Position numbers and translations under genes: made by a program. Source: an uncultured Lachnospiraceae bacterium (GTDB lineage: Bacteria; Bacillota; Clostridia; Lachnospirales; Lachnospiraceae). Taken from it: a stretch of DNA of 63,677 bases. Below are positions 17,341 to 26,613 of the stretch, one piece after another; within the stretch, counting starts at the first letter, position 1; each line of letters opens with the position of its first letter. The stretch lies in the NCBI GenBank assembly GCA_947382625.1, contig CANDAG010000022.1, forward strand, positions 1 through 63,677, in the 5' to 3' direction. The notes under the pieces are model-generated. The model saw nothing but the letters and a program-made list of their open reading frames with translations. It ran no database searches and was not told where the DNA came from.

Positions 17341-18732
17341 ATGACGGAAGTTTTATTCCATAAATATGAGATGCTCGGACTGATCGGTTCCGGAGGCACA
17401 GGCAGAGTCTATCTGGCAAAGGATCAAAATCTGGAACGGCTGGTGGTGCTAAAAGAGAGTAAGGATGAGCTTTTGGCTGCGGAAACAGAGCTTTTGAAGG
17501 GCCTCAGGCATCCGGGGCTGCCTCTTGTCTATGACTGCTTTGACTGGCAGGAGAGAAGCTTTCTGGTCATGGAGTATATTGAGGGAATGTCTCTTCGCCA
17601 GTATCTGGAGAGACATGGCAGGGTACCGGAGAGACAGGCCGTTACATGGGGCATGGAGCTGTGCAGGATATTGGAATATCTCCACGGGAGACACCCTGCG
17701 ATCATTTACAGGGATCTGAAGCCCGAGAATATTATGATACAGCAGGATGGCACATTGAAGCTGATCGATTTCGGAGGCGCACTGCGGTTCGCCTGTGGAA
17801 GCGGCAGGGAAGTATTCTGTGTGGGAACTGCAGGCTACAGTCCCAGGGAACAGTGGCAGCAGACGAAGGGGGATGTGACCTGGGATATCTACGGATTGGG
17901 CGCAGTGCTCCATGAGATGCTTACCGGTGCAGATCCGGCCCGTCCGCCTTACATAAGGAGATCCGTGCTGGAATATGACAGAACTCTTTCCGGAGCCTGG
18001 GATAAGATCATTGGCACCTGTACGGCAGAGGGGCCGGCAGGCAGATACCAGTCAGCAGAGGCGCTTTTGCAGGAGCTGGAAGGGCTGGAGCGTTCCGGGT
18101 GGGCGCGGCTCTTAGAGGCGCTGTCTTATCATAGTTTCTGCAGGCCTTTGGGGGCTGAGCTTCCGGCACGGATATGGCAGATATGCAAGCGCACGATCAT
18201 GCTCTTTTCTGGCGGCTGCACCGCTCTGTGTTTTATTCTTCCCCTGATACAGGGGATTCCGGAAACGGACATTCCGTTTCCTTATCTTGATCAACCATTA
18301 TGGTCACTTATGTTTACCCTGATCCTATATTTGCTCCTGAATGGCAGCAGACGAAAAAGAAGTCCTCTGTGCAGGCAGGAAAAGAATCTCTGGCTGACAG
18401 AAAAGAAATTTCCCGGTTTACTTTCCCTGTTGCTTATAGGGAGCGGATTGATGTCCATGCTCTCCCGGGGAATGGTCCCAAAGGTATATGCAGGGGAGGA
18501 GCCCGAGAGGCTGTGGGTGGAGATGCGGGATGATCTGGGAAGGAAGATGCTCCTTAAAGAGGATGCGGTTTATGTGACAGATGATACGGTGCGCTTTGAG
18601 CTTCCTGCGGGCAGGCTGCCTGACCAGGAATTGTCACTTAAGCTTGTGGCGGTAGGGGAGGACGGAACAGGCTACAGCAGCCGGACCTTTTTGATCAGGG
18701 GAGAAAAGGAAGAGAGCGGAGATTTGGATTGA
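17341..18732 (+). CDS. membrane Ser/Thr protein kinase (Hanks type, no PASTA repeats)
   Basis: The kinase domain spans about residues 8-260: GSGGTGRVYLAKD glycine loop, VVLKES with the ATP lysine, YRDLKPENIM catalytic loop, LIDFGGA metal loop and GTAGYSPREQ activation segment, all intact. Two or three membrane segments follow (about 283-305, 320-338, 360-380), then an extracytoplasmic tail of about 80 residues. There are no PASTA repeats, so it is not a PrkC-type muropeptide sensor. ATG 17341 follows AGGAGG. The upstream PP2C gene is its likely opposing enzyme. Confidence 0.88.
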   Translation: MTEVLFHKYEMLGLIGSGGTGRVYLAKDQNLERLVVLKESKDELLAAETELLKGLRHPGLPLVYDCFDWQERSFLVMEYIEGMSLRQYLERHGRVPERQAVTWGMELCRILEYLHGRHPAIIYRDLKPENIMIQQDGTLKLIDFGGALRFACGSGREVFCVGTAGYSPREQWQQTKGDVTWDIYGLGAVLHEMLTGADPARPPYIRRSVLEYDRTLSGAWDKIIGTCTAEGPAGRYQSAEALLQELEGLERSGWARLLEALSYHSFCRPLGAELPARIWQICKRTIMLFSGGCTALCFILPLIQGIPETDIPFPYLDQPLWSLMFTLILYLLLNGSRRKRSPLCRQEKNLWLTEKKFPGLLSLLLIGSGLMSMLSRGMVPKVYAGEEPERLWVEMRDDLGRKMLLKEDAVYVTDDTVRFELPAGRLPDQELSLKLVAVGEDGTGYSSRTFLIRGEKEESGDLD

Positions 18733-18757
18733 TATTCATGGGAGGCTGGCTTATAAT
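18729..18757 (+). promoter_or_regulatory. promoter TTGATA-17-TATAAT before ispG-polC
   Basis: TTGATA at 18729-18734 overlaps the stop of the kinase gene; TATAAT is at 18752-18757. Both boxes and spacing are near consensus. An open frame of 29 codons (18738-18827, starting MGGWLIII) ends directly before the ispG ATG but overlaps the promoter and is probably not a gene. Confidence 0.75.
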
Positions 18758-18827
18758 AATCCTGACAGAGAGAACACAGGAAACAGATGGAGCATTTCTG
18801 GAATTTTACAGGCAGGAGGATAAGTAA

Positions 18828-19877
18828 ATGGCGAAGAATACAAGGGTGATCAGGATTGGCAGCAGGGTGATCGGAGGCGGAAATCCTATTCTGATCCAGT
18901 CCATGACCAATACAAGGACAGAGGATGTAAAGGCTACGGTGGAACAGATCCACAGACTGGAGAAGGCAGGATGTGAGATCATCCGTTGTACGGTACCTAC
19001 CCTGGAGGCGGCGAAGGCCCTTGGGGAGATCAAAAAGCAGATTTCCATTCCTCTTGTGGCAGATATCCATTTTGACTATAAGATGGCGATTGCGGCGATC
19101 GAAAACGGAGCGGATAAGATCAGGATCAATCCCGGTAATATCGGCGGAAAGGATAAGGTGGCGGCGGTAGTAGCGGCTGCTAAGGAGAGAGAGATTCCCA
19201 TCCGGGTAGGGGTTAACAGCGGTTCTTTAGAAAGAGAGCTGGTAGAAAAGTACCACGGGGTAACGGCTCAGGGACTGGTAGAGAGCGCTCTGGATAAGGT
19301 GGGAATGATCGAGGAGCTGGGATATGAGAATATGGTGATCAGCATTAAATCCTCTGATGTGCTGATGTGCGTCAGGGCACATGAGATTCTGGCTTCCAGG
19401 ACAGATTATCCTCTGCACGTAGGGATCACGGAGGCAGGGACGATCATCAGCGGCAATATTAAGTCTTCTATCGGTTTGGGGCTGATCCTGCATCAGGGCA
19501 TCGGGGACACGATCCGCGTATCCTTAACAGGAGATCCGGTAGAGGAGATAAAGTCCGCAAAACTGATCCTGAGAACCTTAGGGCTCAGAAAGGGCGGGAT
19601 TGAAGTGGTTTCCTGTCCTACCTGCGGCAGGACAAAGATCGATCTGATCGGGCTGGCCGGTCAGGTGGAAGCAATGGTGGCTGATTTTCCTCTGGATATC
19701 AAGGTGGCAGTCATGGGCTGCGCTGTCAACGGACCCGGCGAGGCTAAGGAAGCTGATATCGGAATTGCAGGCGGGATCGGCGAGGGGCTGCTGATCAAAA
19801 AGGGAGAGATCATCAGAAAGGTACCGGAGGAACAGCTTCTTGCGGTGCTTAAGGAAGAACTGGAGAATTGGGAATAA
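18828..19877 (+). CDS. ispG: 4-hydroxy-3-methylbut-2-enyl diphosphate synthase
   Basis: Iron-sulfur enzyme of the MEP pathway. 349 residues with the N-terminal TIM-barrel segments (IQSMTNTRTEDV, LVADIHFDYKMA) and the cluster cysteines in SCPTCGR and MGCAVNGPGEA. AGGAGG lies 9 bases before the ATG. It is followed by polC after one base, so both share the promoter at 18729. Confidence 0.97.
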   Translation: MAKNTRVIRIGSRVIGGGNPILIQSMTNTRTEDVKATVEQIHRLEKAGCEIIRCTVPTLEAAKALGEIKKQISIPLVADIHFDYKMAIAAIENGADKIRINPGNIGGKDKVAAVVAAAKEREIPIRVGVNSGSLERELVEKYHGVTAQGLVESALDKVGMIEELGYENMVISIKSSDVLMCVRAHEILASRTDYPLHVGITEAGTIISGNIKSSIGLGLILHQGIGDTIRVSLTGDPVEEIKSAKLILRTLGLRKGGIEVVSCPTCGRTKIDLIGLAGQVEAMVADFPLDIKVAVMGCAVNGPGEAKEADIGIAGGIGEGLLIKKGEIIRKVPEEQLLAVLKEELENWE

Positions 19878-19878
19878 A

Positions 19879-22800
19879 ATGGCAAAACAGTTTTTTGAGG
19901 TGTTTCCGGCTTTGCAGCTGGACAAAAAAATACAGGATCTGTTCGAGCAGGTAGCAGTTGAAAAGGTCTCTGCAACTAAGAGCAGGGATTATATCAGAGT
20001 TACGGTTTCAAGTAACTATCTGATCCCCAAGGAGACCATTTTCAAGGTGGAAAAGGAAATAAAAAAGCAGTTGTTTGCTTATCAGCCGGTGGTGGTGAAG
20101 CTGTACGAGAAGTTTCGTCTGTCCGAGCAATATACGCCCGAAAAACTGATGGATGTCTATAAAGAAAGTATTCTGCTGGAGCTGAAGGCCTACAGCCCTG
20201 TTGAATATCATCTTTTCAAGGGGGCGGAAATAGATTTTGCGGGGACAGAGGGCCTTACCATTACGGTGGAGGATACTACGCCTGCCCGGAGCAAGTCGGC
20301 GGAGCTTGTCAGGATCATTGAAAAGATCTTCAATGAGCGTTGCGGGTTTTCGGTGATCTGCAGAATGGAATATAAAGAAAAGAAAAAAGCCTCCACAGAA
20401 GAGGAGGATCTCATCATTGCCCGTCAGGTGGCGGAAATAGCCGGAAGGGCATTACTTGCCACAGGAGGCGGCGCTTCCGGTATAGCCGGCGCAGATGAGA
20501 GGGGCGGATCCGCTGCAACCGGTCAGGACGGGAAGAAGGAAAACCGGCAGAAGGAAGCACCGGAGACGCCCAAAGGACAGGGCAGCGCTTACGCTTTCCC
20601 GGGCGGCGGAGAGAGGAAAGGGCTTCGTAAGGGCGAGGCCGGCAAGGGAGGCAGACCTGATTTCAGAAGGCCGGTAAAGCGTTCAGACAATCCGGATGTA
20701 CTCTATGGCAGAGATTTTCAGGAGGAAGCTATCCCCATAGAGGATATTGAAGGAGAGATGGGTGAGGTTGTTATCCGCGGCAAGATCATCAGCTTTGATT
20801 CCAGGGAAATCCGGAATCAGAAGACGATCTTAATGTTTGATGTGACGGATTTTACCGATACGATGACGATCAAGCTATTTACCCATAATGAGCAGGTGGC
20901 AGAGATCACAGAGGGCATAAAAAAGGGTGCCTTTGTTAAGCTTAAGGGGATCACCTCTATCGATAAGTTTGATAATGAGCTTACCATAGGTTCTATTATA
21001 GGGGTAAAGAAGATCCCTGATTTTACCACCTCCCGGAATGATACCAGCCTCAAAAAAAGGGTAGAGCTTCACTGTCATACCAAAATGAGCGATATGGACG
21101 GCGTATCGGAAGCAAAGGATATCGTTAAGCGTGCATACAAATGGGGGCATCCGGCCATTGCCATTACAGACCACGGAGTGGTGCAGGCCTTTCCGGATGC
21201 CAATCATGTGTGGGAGGATCTGTGGAAGGCGGAGAAGGCCAGATGCAAGGAGGCCGGGGAGCCTGCGCCGGATAAGCAGGATTTCTTCAAGATCATTTAT
21301 GGAATGGAGGCCTATCTGGTGGATGACCTTCAGGAGCTGGTGATGGAGGAGGACGGGCAGGATTTTACTTCTGATTTTGTGGTGTTCGATATAGAGACCA
21401 CAGGTTTTTCTCCGGTAAACAACAGGATCATTGAGATCGGTGCAGTGAAGGTAAAGGGAGGAGAGATCGCGGATAAATTTTCTGCCTTCGTGAATCCCGA
21501 TGTACCGATCCCCTTTGAGATCGAGAAGCTGACGGGGATCAATGACAGTATGGTGAAGGACGCGCCCTTGATAGAGCAGGTGCTTCCGGAATTTCTGGCC
21601 TTCTGCGAGGGTGCTGTGCTGGTGGCTCATAATGCTGGATTCGATATGAGCTTCATTAAGGAAAATGCCATGCGGCAGGGAATCCTGCGGAAATTTACCT
21701 GCGCGGATACCCTTGGGATTGCCAGGATCCTGCTGCCCCATCAGGCAAAGCATACATTGGATGCAGTAGCCAAAACCATGGGGGTATCCCTGGAGAACCA
21801 TCATCGGGCGGTAGATGATGCCCAGGCCACCGCGGAGATCTTTGTGAAGTTTATTCCCATGCTTAAGGAGGCCGGTGCAGATACTCTTGCAAAGGTCAAC
21901 GCCATGGGGGATTCGAGTCCGGAGATCATCAAAAGGCTTCCCTCCTATCATGCCATTATTCTGGCAGAGAACAATGTAGGAAGAGAAAACCTTTATACCC
22001 TGATATCCGAATCTCATTTAACCTATTACAGCAAACGTCCCAGAGTTCCCAAAAGCTTTTTGATGAAGCATCGGGAAGGCCTGCTCTTAGGAAGCGCCTG
22101 TGAGGCGGGTGAGCTATACCGTGCCCTGCTGGAGGGGAGGCCGGAGACAGAGATCGCACGGATCGTGAATTTTTATGATTATCTGGAGATACAGCCGGTA
22201 GGAAATAATAAGTTTATGATAGAGTCTGAAAAGATCACCTCCATTAATTCTGTAGAGGATATCCAGGAGGTCAACCGCAGGATCGTAGCTCTTGGAGAGG
22301 AGTTCCACAAGCCTGTAGTTGCTACCTGTGATGTGCATTTTTTGGATCCGGAGGATGAGGTCTACCGGCGGATCATTATGGCCGGTAAGCATTTTTCGGA
22401 TGCGGATGATCAGGCTCCCCTTTACCTGCGGACAACAGAAGAGATGCTGGAGGAATTTTCATACCTTGGCAGGGATAAGGCGGAAGAGGTGGTGATCACC
22501 AATACAAACCGGATCGCAGACAGGATCGATGTGATGGCGCCGGTACGCCCGGATAAGTGTCCTCCTGTGATCCCGGACAGTGATAAGACATTGACGGATA
22601 TCTGTTATAATCGGGCTCATGAGCTTTATGGCGAGGAACTGCCCCAGATCGTAAAAGACAGACTGGAAAAGGAACTGAATTCCATTATCACCAATGGCTT
22701 TGCCGTGATGTATATCATCGCCCAGAAGCTGGTATGGAAATCTGTGGAGGACGGTTATCTGGTGGGGTCCCGTGGTTCTGTAGGGTCTTCTCTGGTAGCC

Positions 22801-24456
22801 TTCATGGCGGGGATCACGGAGGTAAATTCCCTGAGCGCTCATTACAGGTGTCCCTCCTGCCATTATTGTGATTTTGATTCACCGGAGATCAAAGCCTATG
22901 CCGGAAATGCGGGCTGTGACCTGCCGGATAAGAAGTGCCCGGTATGCGGGGAGATGCTGGTAAAGGACGGCTTTGACATTCCCTTTGAGACCTTCCTGGG
23001 ATTTAAAGGGGACAAGGAGCCGGATATCGACCTGAATTTTTCGGGGGAATACCAGAGTAAGGCACATAAGTACACGGAGGTGATCTTCGGGGCAGGCCAG
23101 ACCTACCGGGCCGGAACCATAGCAACCTTAGCGGATAAGACTGCTTTTGGATATGTAAAGAATTATTATGAAGAAAGAGGAAAGCGTAAGCGGGTCTGTG
23201 AGATCAACCGGATCGTAGGAGGCTGTACGGGGATCAGACGCAGTACCGGACAGCATCCCGGCGGTATTATCGTTCTTCCCATGGGAGAGGATATCAATTC
23301 CTTTACACCGGTGCAGCATCCGGCCAATGATATGACAACGGATATTGTCACTACCCATTTTGATTACCATTCCATTGATCATAATCTGCTGAAGCTTGAT
23401 ATACTGGGGCATGATGATCCTACCATGATCCGTATGCTGCAGGATCTTACGGGAATAGATCCTACGAAGATACCGCTGGATGATAAGCAGGTGATGTCCC
23501 TGTTCCAGAATACCTCGGCTCTGGGGATCACACCGGATCAGATCGACGGCTGTCCGGTGGGGTCCCTTGGAATTCCGGAATTTGGTACAGAGTTCGTGAT
23601 CCAGATGCTTCTGGACACGAAGCCTCAGTGTCTCTCGGATCTGATCAGGATTTCCGGTCTGGGACATGGAACGGATGTGTGGCTTGGAAATGCCCAGACA
23701 CTGATCTTGGACGGCAAAGCCACAATTTCTACGGCAATCTGCTGTAGGGATGATATTATGATCTATCTGATCAATCAGGGAGTGGACAGTGCGCTGGCCT
23801 TTACCATTATGGAAAGTGTCCGAAAGGGAAAAGGTCTGAAGCCTGAGTGGGAGAAGGCCATGAAGGAACAGGATGTGCCGGACTGGTATATCTGGTCCTG
23901 CAAAAAGATCAAATACATGTTCCCGAAGGCTCATGCGGCTGCCTATGTAATGATGGCCTGGAGGATTGCTTACTGTAAGATCAATTATCCTCTGGCCTAT
24001 TATGCGTCCTATTTTTCCATACGTGCCTCGGCATTTTCTTATGAGATCATGTGCCGGGGACAGAGCCATCTGGAAAATATCATGGCTGATTACAAAAAGA
24101 GGAGCGATTCCCTGAGCAAAAAAGAACAGGATACCCTCAAGGATATGAAGATCGTCCAGGAAATGTATGCAAGGGGCTTTGATTTCGTACCCATTGATAT
24201 TTTCAGTGCTCATTCCAGAAATTTTCAGATCGTTGAAAATAAGCTGATGCCATCCTTAAACAGCATTGACGGTCTGGGAGAAAAAGCGGCAGACGCCATT
24301 GTGGAGGCGGCCAAGGATGGCCCCTTCCTTTCCAAGGATGATTTCCGGGAGAGGACGAAGGTGTCCAAGACAGTGGTGGATATGATGTATGAGCTGGGGC
24401 TTTTGGGAGAGCTTCCGGAATCCAATCAGATCAGCCTGTTCGATTTTGTATCATAG
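19879..24456 (+). CDS. polC: DNA polymerase III PolC-type alpha subunit with proofreading exonuclease
   Basis: Replicative polymerase of low-GC Gram-positives. 1525 residues: an N-terminal domain, an OB fold (about 290-370), a split PHP domain (VELHCHTKMSDMDGV near 395), an inserted DEDD exonuclease starting VVFDIETTGFSPVNNR near 500, then the palm with RGSVGSSLVAFMAGIT and PDIDLNFSG and the zinc-finger cysteines (CPSCHYC, CPVCGE). The C-terminus carries QISLFDF, a sliding clamp binding motif. A glycine-rich segment near 200-270 makes it longer than the Bacillus enzyme. ATG 19879 is one base behind the ispG stop; earlier ATG codons are inside ispG. Its last 31 bases overlap the end of the opposite AraC gene. 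Confidence 0.97.
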   Translation: MAKQFFEVFPALQLDKKIQDLFEQVAVEKVSATKSRDYIRVTVSSNYLIPKETIFKVEKEIKKQLFAYQPVVVKLYEKFRLSEQYTPEKLMDVYKESILLELKAYSPVEYHLFKGAEIDFAGTEGLTITVEDTTPARSKSAELVRIIEKIFNERCGFSVICRMEYKEKKKASTEEEDLIIARQVAEIAGRALLATGGGASGIAGADERGGSAATGQDGKKENRQKEAPETPKGQGSAYAFPGGGERKGLRKGEAGKGGRPDFRRPVKRSDNPDVLYGRDFQEEAIPIEDIEGEMGEVVIRGKIISFDSREIRNQKTILMFDVTDFTDTMTIKLFTHNEQVAEITEGIKKGAFVKLKGITSIDKFDNELTIGSIIGVKKIPDFTTSRNDTSLKKRVELHCHTKMSDMDGVSEAKDIVKRAYKWGHPAIAITDHGVVQAFPDANHVWEDLWKAEKARCKEAGEPAPDKQDFFKIIYGMEAYLVDDLQELVMEEDGQDFTSDFVVFDIETTGFSPVNNRIIEIGAVKVKGGEIADKFSAFVNPDVPIPFEIEKLTGINDSMVKDAPLIEQVLPEFLAFCEGAVLVAHNAGFDMSFIKENAMRQGILRKFTCADTLGIARILLPHQAKHTLDAVAKTMGVSLENHHRAVDDAQATAEIFVKFIPMLKEAGADTLAKVNAMGDSSPEIIKRLPSYHAIILAENNVGRENLYTLISESHLTYYSKRPRVPKSFLMKHREGLLLGSACEAGELYRALLEGRPETEIARIVNFYDYLEIQPVGNNKFMIESEKITSINSVEDIQEVNRRIVALGEEFHKPVVATCDVHFLDPEDEVYRRIIMAGKHFSDADDQAPLYLRTTEEMLEEFSYLGRDKAEEVVITNTNRIADRIDVMAPVRPDKCPPVIPDSDKTLTDICYNRAHELYGEELPQIVKDRLEKELNSIITNGFAVMYIIAQKLVWKSVEDGYLVGSRGSVGSSLVAFMAGITEVNSLSAHYRCPSCHYCDFDSPEIKAYAGNAGCDLPDKKCPVCGEMLVKDGFDIPFETFLGFKGDKEPDIDLNFSGEYQSKAHKYTEVIFGAGQTYRAGTIATLADKTAFGYVKNYYEERGKRKRVCEINRIVGGCTGIRRSTGQHPGGIIVLPMGEDINSFTPVQHPANDMTTDIVTTHFDYHSIDHNLLKLDILGHDDPTMIRMLQDLTGIDPTKIPLDDKQVMSLFQNTSALGITPDQIDGCPVGSLGIPEFGTEFVIQMLLDTKPQCLSDLIRISGLGHGTDVWLGNAQTLILDGKATISTAICCRDDIMIYLINQGVDSALAFTIMESVRKGKGLKPEWEKAMKEQDVPDWYIWSCKKIKYMFPKAHAAAYVMMAWRIAYCKINYPLAYYASYFSIRASAFSYEIMCRGQSHLENIMADYKKRSDSLSKKEQDTLKDMKIVQEMYARGFDFVPIDIFSAHSRNFQIVENKLMPSLNSIDGLGEKAADAIVEAAKDGPFLSKDDFRERTKVSKTVVDMMYELGLLGELPESNQISLFDFVS

Positions 24457-25331
24457 GAGGAGAATTGCTCTGCACCAGCCTGCTTTCGATACTCTCTGGG
24501 GCTCATCTGATAGTATTTCCGGAAGGCGGAAGAAAAATGCTCGGCAGAGGAGTAACCCAGATCCTCTGCAATGGAAGTGATGCTTCTGGTCTGGTCAGAA
24601 AGAAGAATGGCAGCGGCGGACATTTTGGCTTCTGCCTTTTTTTCCTGAAAGGATTTCCCGTAAAAGTCCATCAAAAGCCTCTGGGTCTGCCGGGGACTTA
24701 AGCTTAATCGGTCTGCCAGAGTATTTAAGGACAAAGAGGAATATTCATAGAGAAAATATTCTTCTATGATAACGGATTTGGTATCGGTTACATTGCCCTG
24801 AGGAAGAACTGCCTGGGAGATTTGGCGTTGTTCGTAGTTTCGGACCATATAAATGATAAGCTGGGACAAAAGCAGCTCCGCCTGAGTACGATAGCCGGTA
24901 TACCGATGCTCAAGCTCAAAAAAGAGTTGTTTCATAAGCCCATGAACGCCCTGAGTATCTTTTCCAATCCAAAAAGGGGTAGCCATGAAGGCGTCCAGTA
25001 CGGAAGAATGCTTTCCCGGATGAGGACTGCGGCGGATCCTGAAGTAAACGCAGTATTCCTGCATAGGATCTGAAAGAATGGGAGTCTGTGCGTGATCGAT
25101 ATGAGGCCCGGTAACAAAAAGAGTATTTGGATGAATGTCATAATAGCGGTCATCAACTTTTAGCTTGCCTTCGCCAAAGGGGATGTAATGGATCTCGTAG
25201 CATCCGTTTCCATGGCTGTGGGAAGGAAGCGTCCGGGTGAAACGTTCAAAAACGATATTCAGTGCCTGAACGGAGGCGTCGTCTATCTTAAAATGGATAT
25301 TCATATTTGTATAAAGTGTTCTCATGATCAT
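24426..25331 (-). CDS. AraC-family transcription regulator
   Basis: The 301-residue protein has an N-terminal cupin-like sugar sensing part (about 1-150, including HSHGNGCYEIHYIPFGEG) and a C-terminal double helix-turn-helix (about 195-290): LSLNTLADRLSLSPRQTQRL and ITSIAEDLGYSSAEHFSSAF followed by SPREYRK. It is transcribed away from the dehydrogenase gene and is the obvious candidate regulator of the carbohydrate genes 25526-30774. Two ATG codons (25331 and 25325) lie 4 and 10 bases behind AGGAGG; either could be used. The 3' end overlaps polC tail to tail by 31 bases. Confidence 0.88.
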   Translation of the reverse strand: MIMRTLYTNMNIHFKIDDASVQALNIVFERFTRTLPSHSHGNGCYEIHYIPFGEGKLKVDDRYYDIHPNTLFVTGPHIDHAQTPILSDPMQEYCVYFRIRRSPHPGKHSSVLDAFMATPFWIGKDTQGVHGLMKQLFFELEHRYTGYRTQAELLLSQLIIYMVRNYEQRQISQAVLPQGNVTDTKSVIIEEYFLYEYSSLSLNTLADRLSLSPRQTQRLLMDFYGKSFQEKKAEAKMSAAAILLSDQTRSITSIAEDLGYSSAEHFSSAFRKYYQMSPREYRKQAGAEQFSSYDTKSNRLI

Positions 25332-25347
25332 CCGTCCTCCTATCTCA

Positions 25348-25356
25348 ATTATACCA
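25348..25356 (-). promoter_or_regulatory. extended -10 promoter of the AraC gene
   Basis: On the minus strand the sequence reads TG-G-TATAAT, 17 bases upstream of the earlier ATG. The start of transcription would be very close to the Shine-Dalgarno, giving an almost leaderless message. Confidence 0.5.
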
Positions 25357-25408
25357 CAAAACCTATAAAAACACGACATCTTTCAGAAGAATTCGGCAGG
25401 TATCGCTC

Positions 25409-25436
25409 TTAAAAAAGTAGCTTGAAGGCTTATAAT
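25409..25436 (+). promoter_or_regulatory. candidate promoter of the dehydrogenase gene
   Basis: TATAAT at 25431-25436 with a weak TTAAAA -35 box 16 bases upstream. A weak -35 fits activation by the divergent AraC protein. Confidence 0.45.
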
Positions 25437-25525
25437 AGAAGATAAGCAAACACACAAATTACTTCCGGATAGGAAAGGCCCGGAAGCAAAGCAATGGATG
25501 CCTGTACGGCAGGAGGAGAAGAGCT

Positions 25526-26590
25526 ATGGCGGTAAAGATGTTGATGAAGGGGGCGGTACTGCCCGGAAACAGTACGGTGGAGCTGAAGGATTTTGAGGTG
25601 CCGACGCCGGGGCATGGTCAGGTGCTGGTAAAGACTATGGCAACCACGATATGCGGCAGTGATATCCGGTGTATTTACAGGGAGCACACAGGAAAAGGGC
25701 CGGAAGGGTATATTCCCGGTATGGTGGCAGGACATGAGCCCTGCGGTATCATAGTGGAGGAAGGAGAAGGCTTAAGACGCTTTAAAAAGGGAGACAGGGT
25801 GATCGTTTATCATATTTCCGGCTGCGGAGTCTGCAATGATTGCAGAAGGGGATATTATATATCCTGTAAAAGTCCTTTCCGTCAGGCCTACGGCTGGCAG
25901 AGGAACGGTGGGATGGCGCCCTATATACTGGCAGAGGAAAAGGATCTGATCGAGTTACCGGATGAGCTTACTTACAAGGATGGGGCTCAGGTTGCCTGCG
26001 GGTTCGGGACGGTATATGAGGCCATTGAAAAGATCGGTATCTGTGGAAACGATGCGGTTCTGGTAACGGGCCTTGGCCCGGTAGGGCTTGCCGCCCTGAT
26101 GCTGGCAAAGGCAATGGGAGCAAACAAGCTGATCGGAGTCGAGATGAATGAGTACCGGATCGAGCTGGCAAGAAAGCTGGGATTGGTGGATCATGTGTTT
26201 AAACCCGGAGAGGAAGCTCTTTCGCAGATACTGGAGGTAACCGGCGGTAAAGGGGTAGAGAGAGCGATCGATGCTTCTGCCAGTGATGGAGGACGGCAGC
26301 TGGCGATCCGCGCTGCCAGGGACTGGGGAAAGATTGCCTTTGTAGGGGAAGGGGGAACCTGCAGCTTCAATCCGAGTCCGGATATTATCCACGGGCAAAA
26401 GACGATCTATGGCTCCTGGGTAACCTCCCTCTGGAAAATGGAGGAGCTGGTGGAACGTCTGGTCCGCTGGGGGATCCATCCGGAGGATCTGATCACCCAT
26501 GAGTTCCCCATTGAAAGGGCAGACGAGGCTTATCGACTCATGGCAGGAGGAGAATGCGGCAAGGTAGCGGTTACTTTTGGGGAAGAATAA
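25526..26590 (+). CDS. zinc-dependent medium-chain alcohol dehydrogenase
   Basis: Sugar-alcohol or alcohol dehydrogenase of the MDR superfamily. 354 residues with catalytic zinc residues in TTICGSDIR and AGHEPCG, a complete structural zinc loop CGVCNDCRRGYYISC (C-x2-C-x2-C-x7-C), and the nucleotide motif GLGPVGLAAL near 180. AGGAGG precedes the ATG. It starts a cluster with an aldo/keto reductase and FucU, so a sugar substrate is likely; which one cannot be seen. Confidence 0.88.
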   Translation: MAVKMLMKGAVLPGNSTVELKDFEVPTPGHGQVLVKTMATTICGSDIRCIYREHTGKGPEGYIPGMVAGHEPCGIIVEEGEGLRRFKKGDRVIVYHISGCGVCNDCRRGYYISCKSPFRQAYGWQRNGGMAPYILAEEKDLIELPDELTYKDGAQVACGFGTVYEAIEKIGICGNDAVLVTGLGPVGLAALMLAKAMGANKLIGVEMNEYRIELARKLGLVDHVFKPGEEALSQILEVTGGKGVERAIDASASDGGRQLAIRAARDWGKIAFVGEGGTCSFNPSPDIIHGQKTIYGSWVTSLWKMEELVERLVRWGIHPEDLITHEFPIERADEAYRLMAGGECGKVAVTFGEE

Positions 26591-26613
26591 TCTTTTAGGA
26601 AGGCATAAAGGAC

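Noticed and set aside
18738-18827. 29-codon frame directly before ispG
   Set aside because: It overlaps the ispG promoter and its stop abuts the ispG start; with no ribosome site it is more likely leader sequence.
20875-22017. Open frame of 380 codons on the minus strand within polC
   Set aside because: It lies fully inside a certain gene, has no ribosome site or recognisable domain, and is explained by the codon usage of polC.
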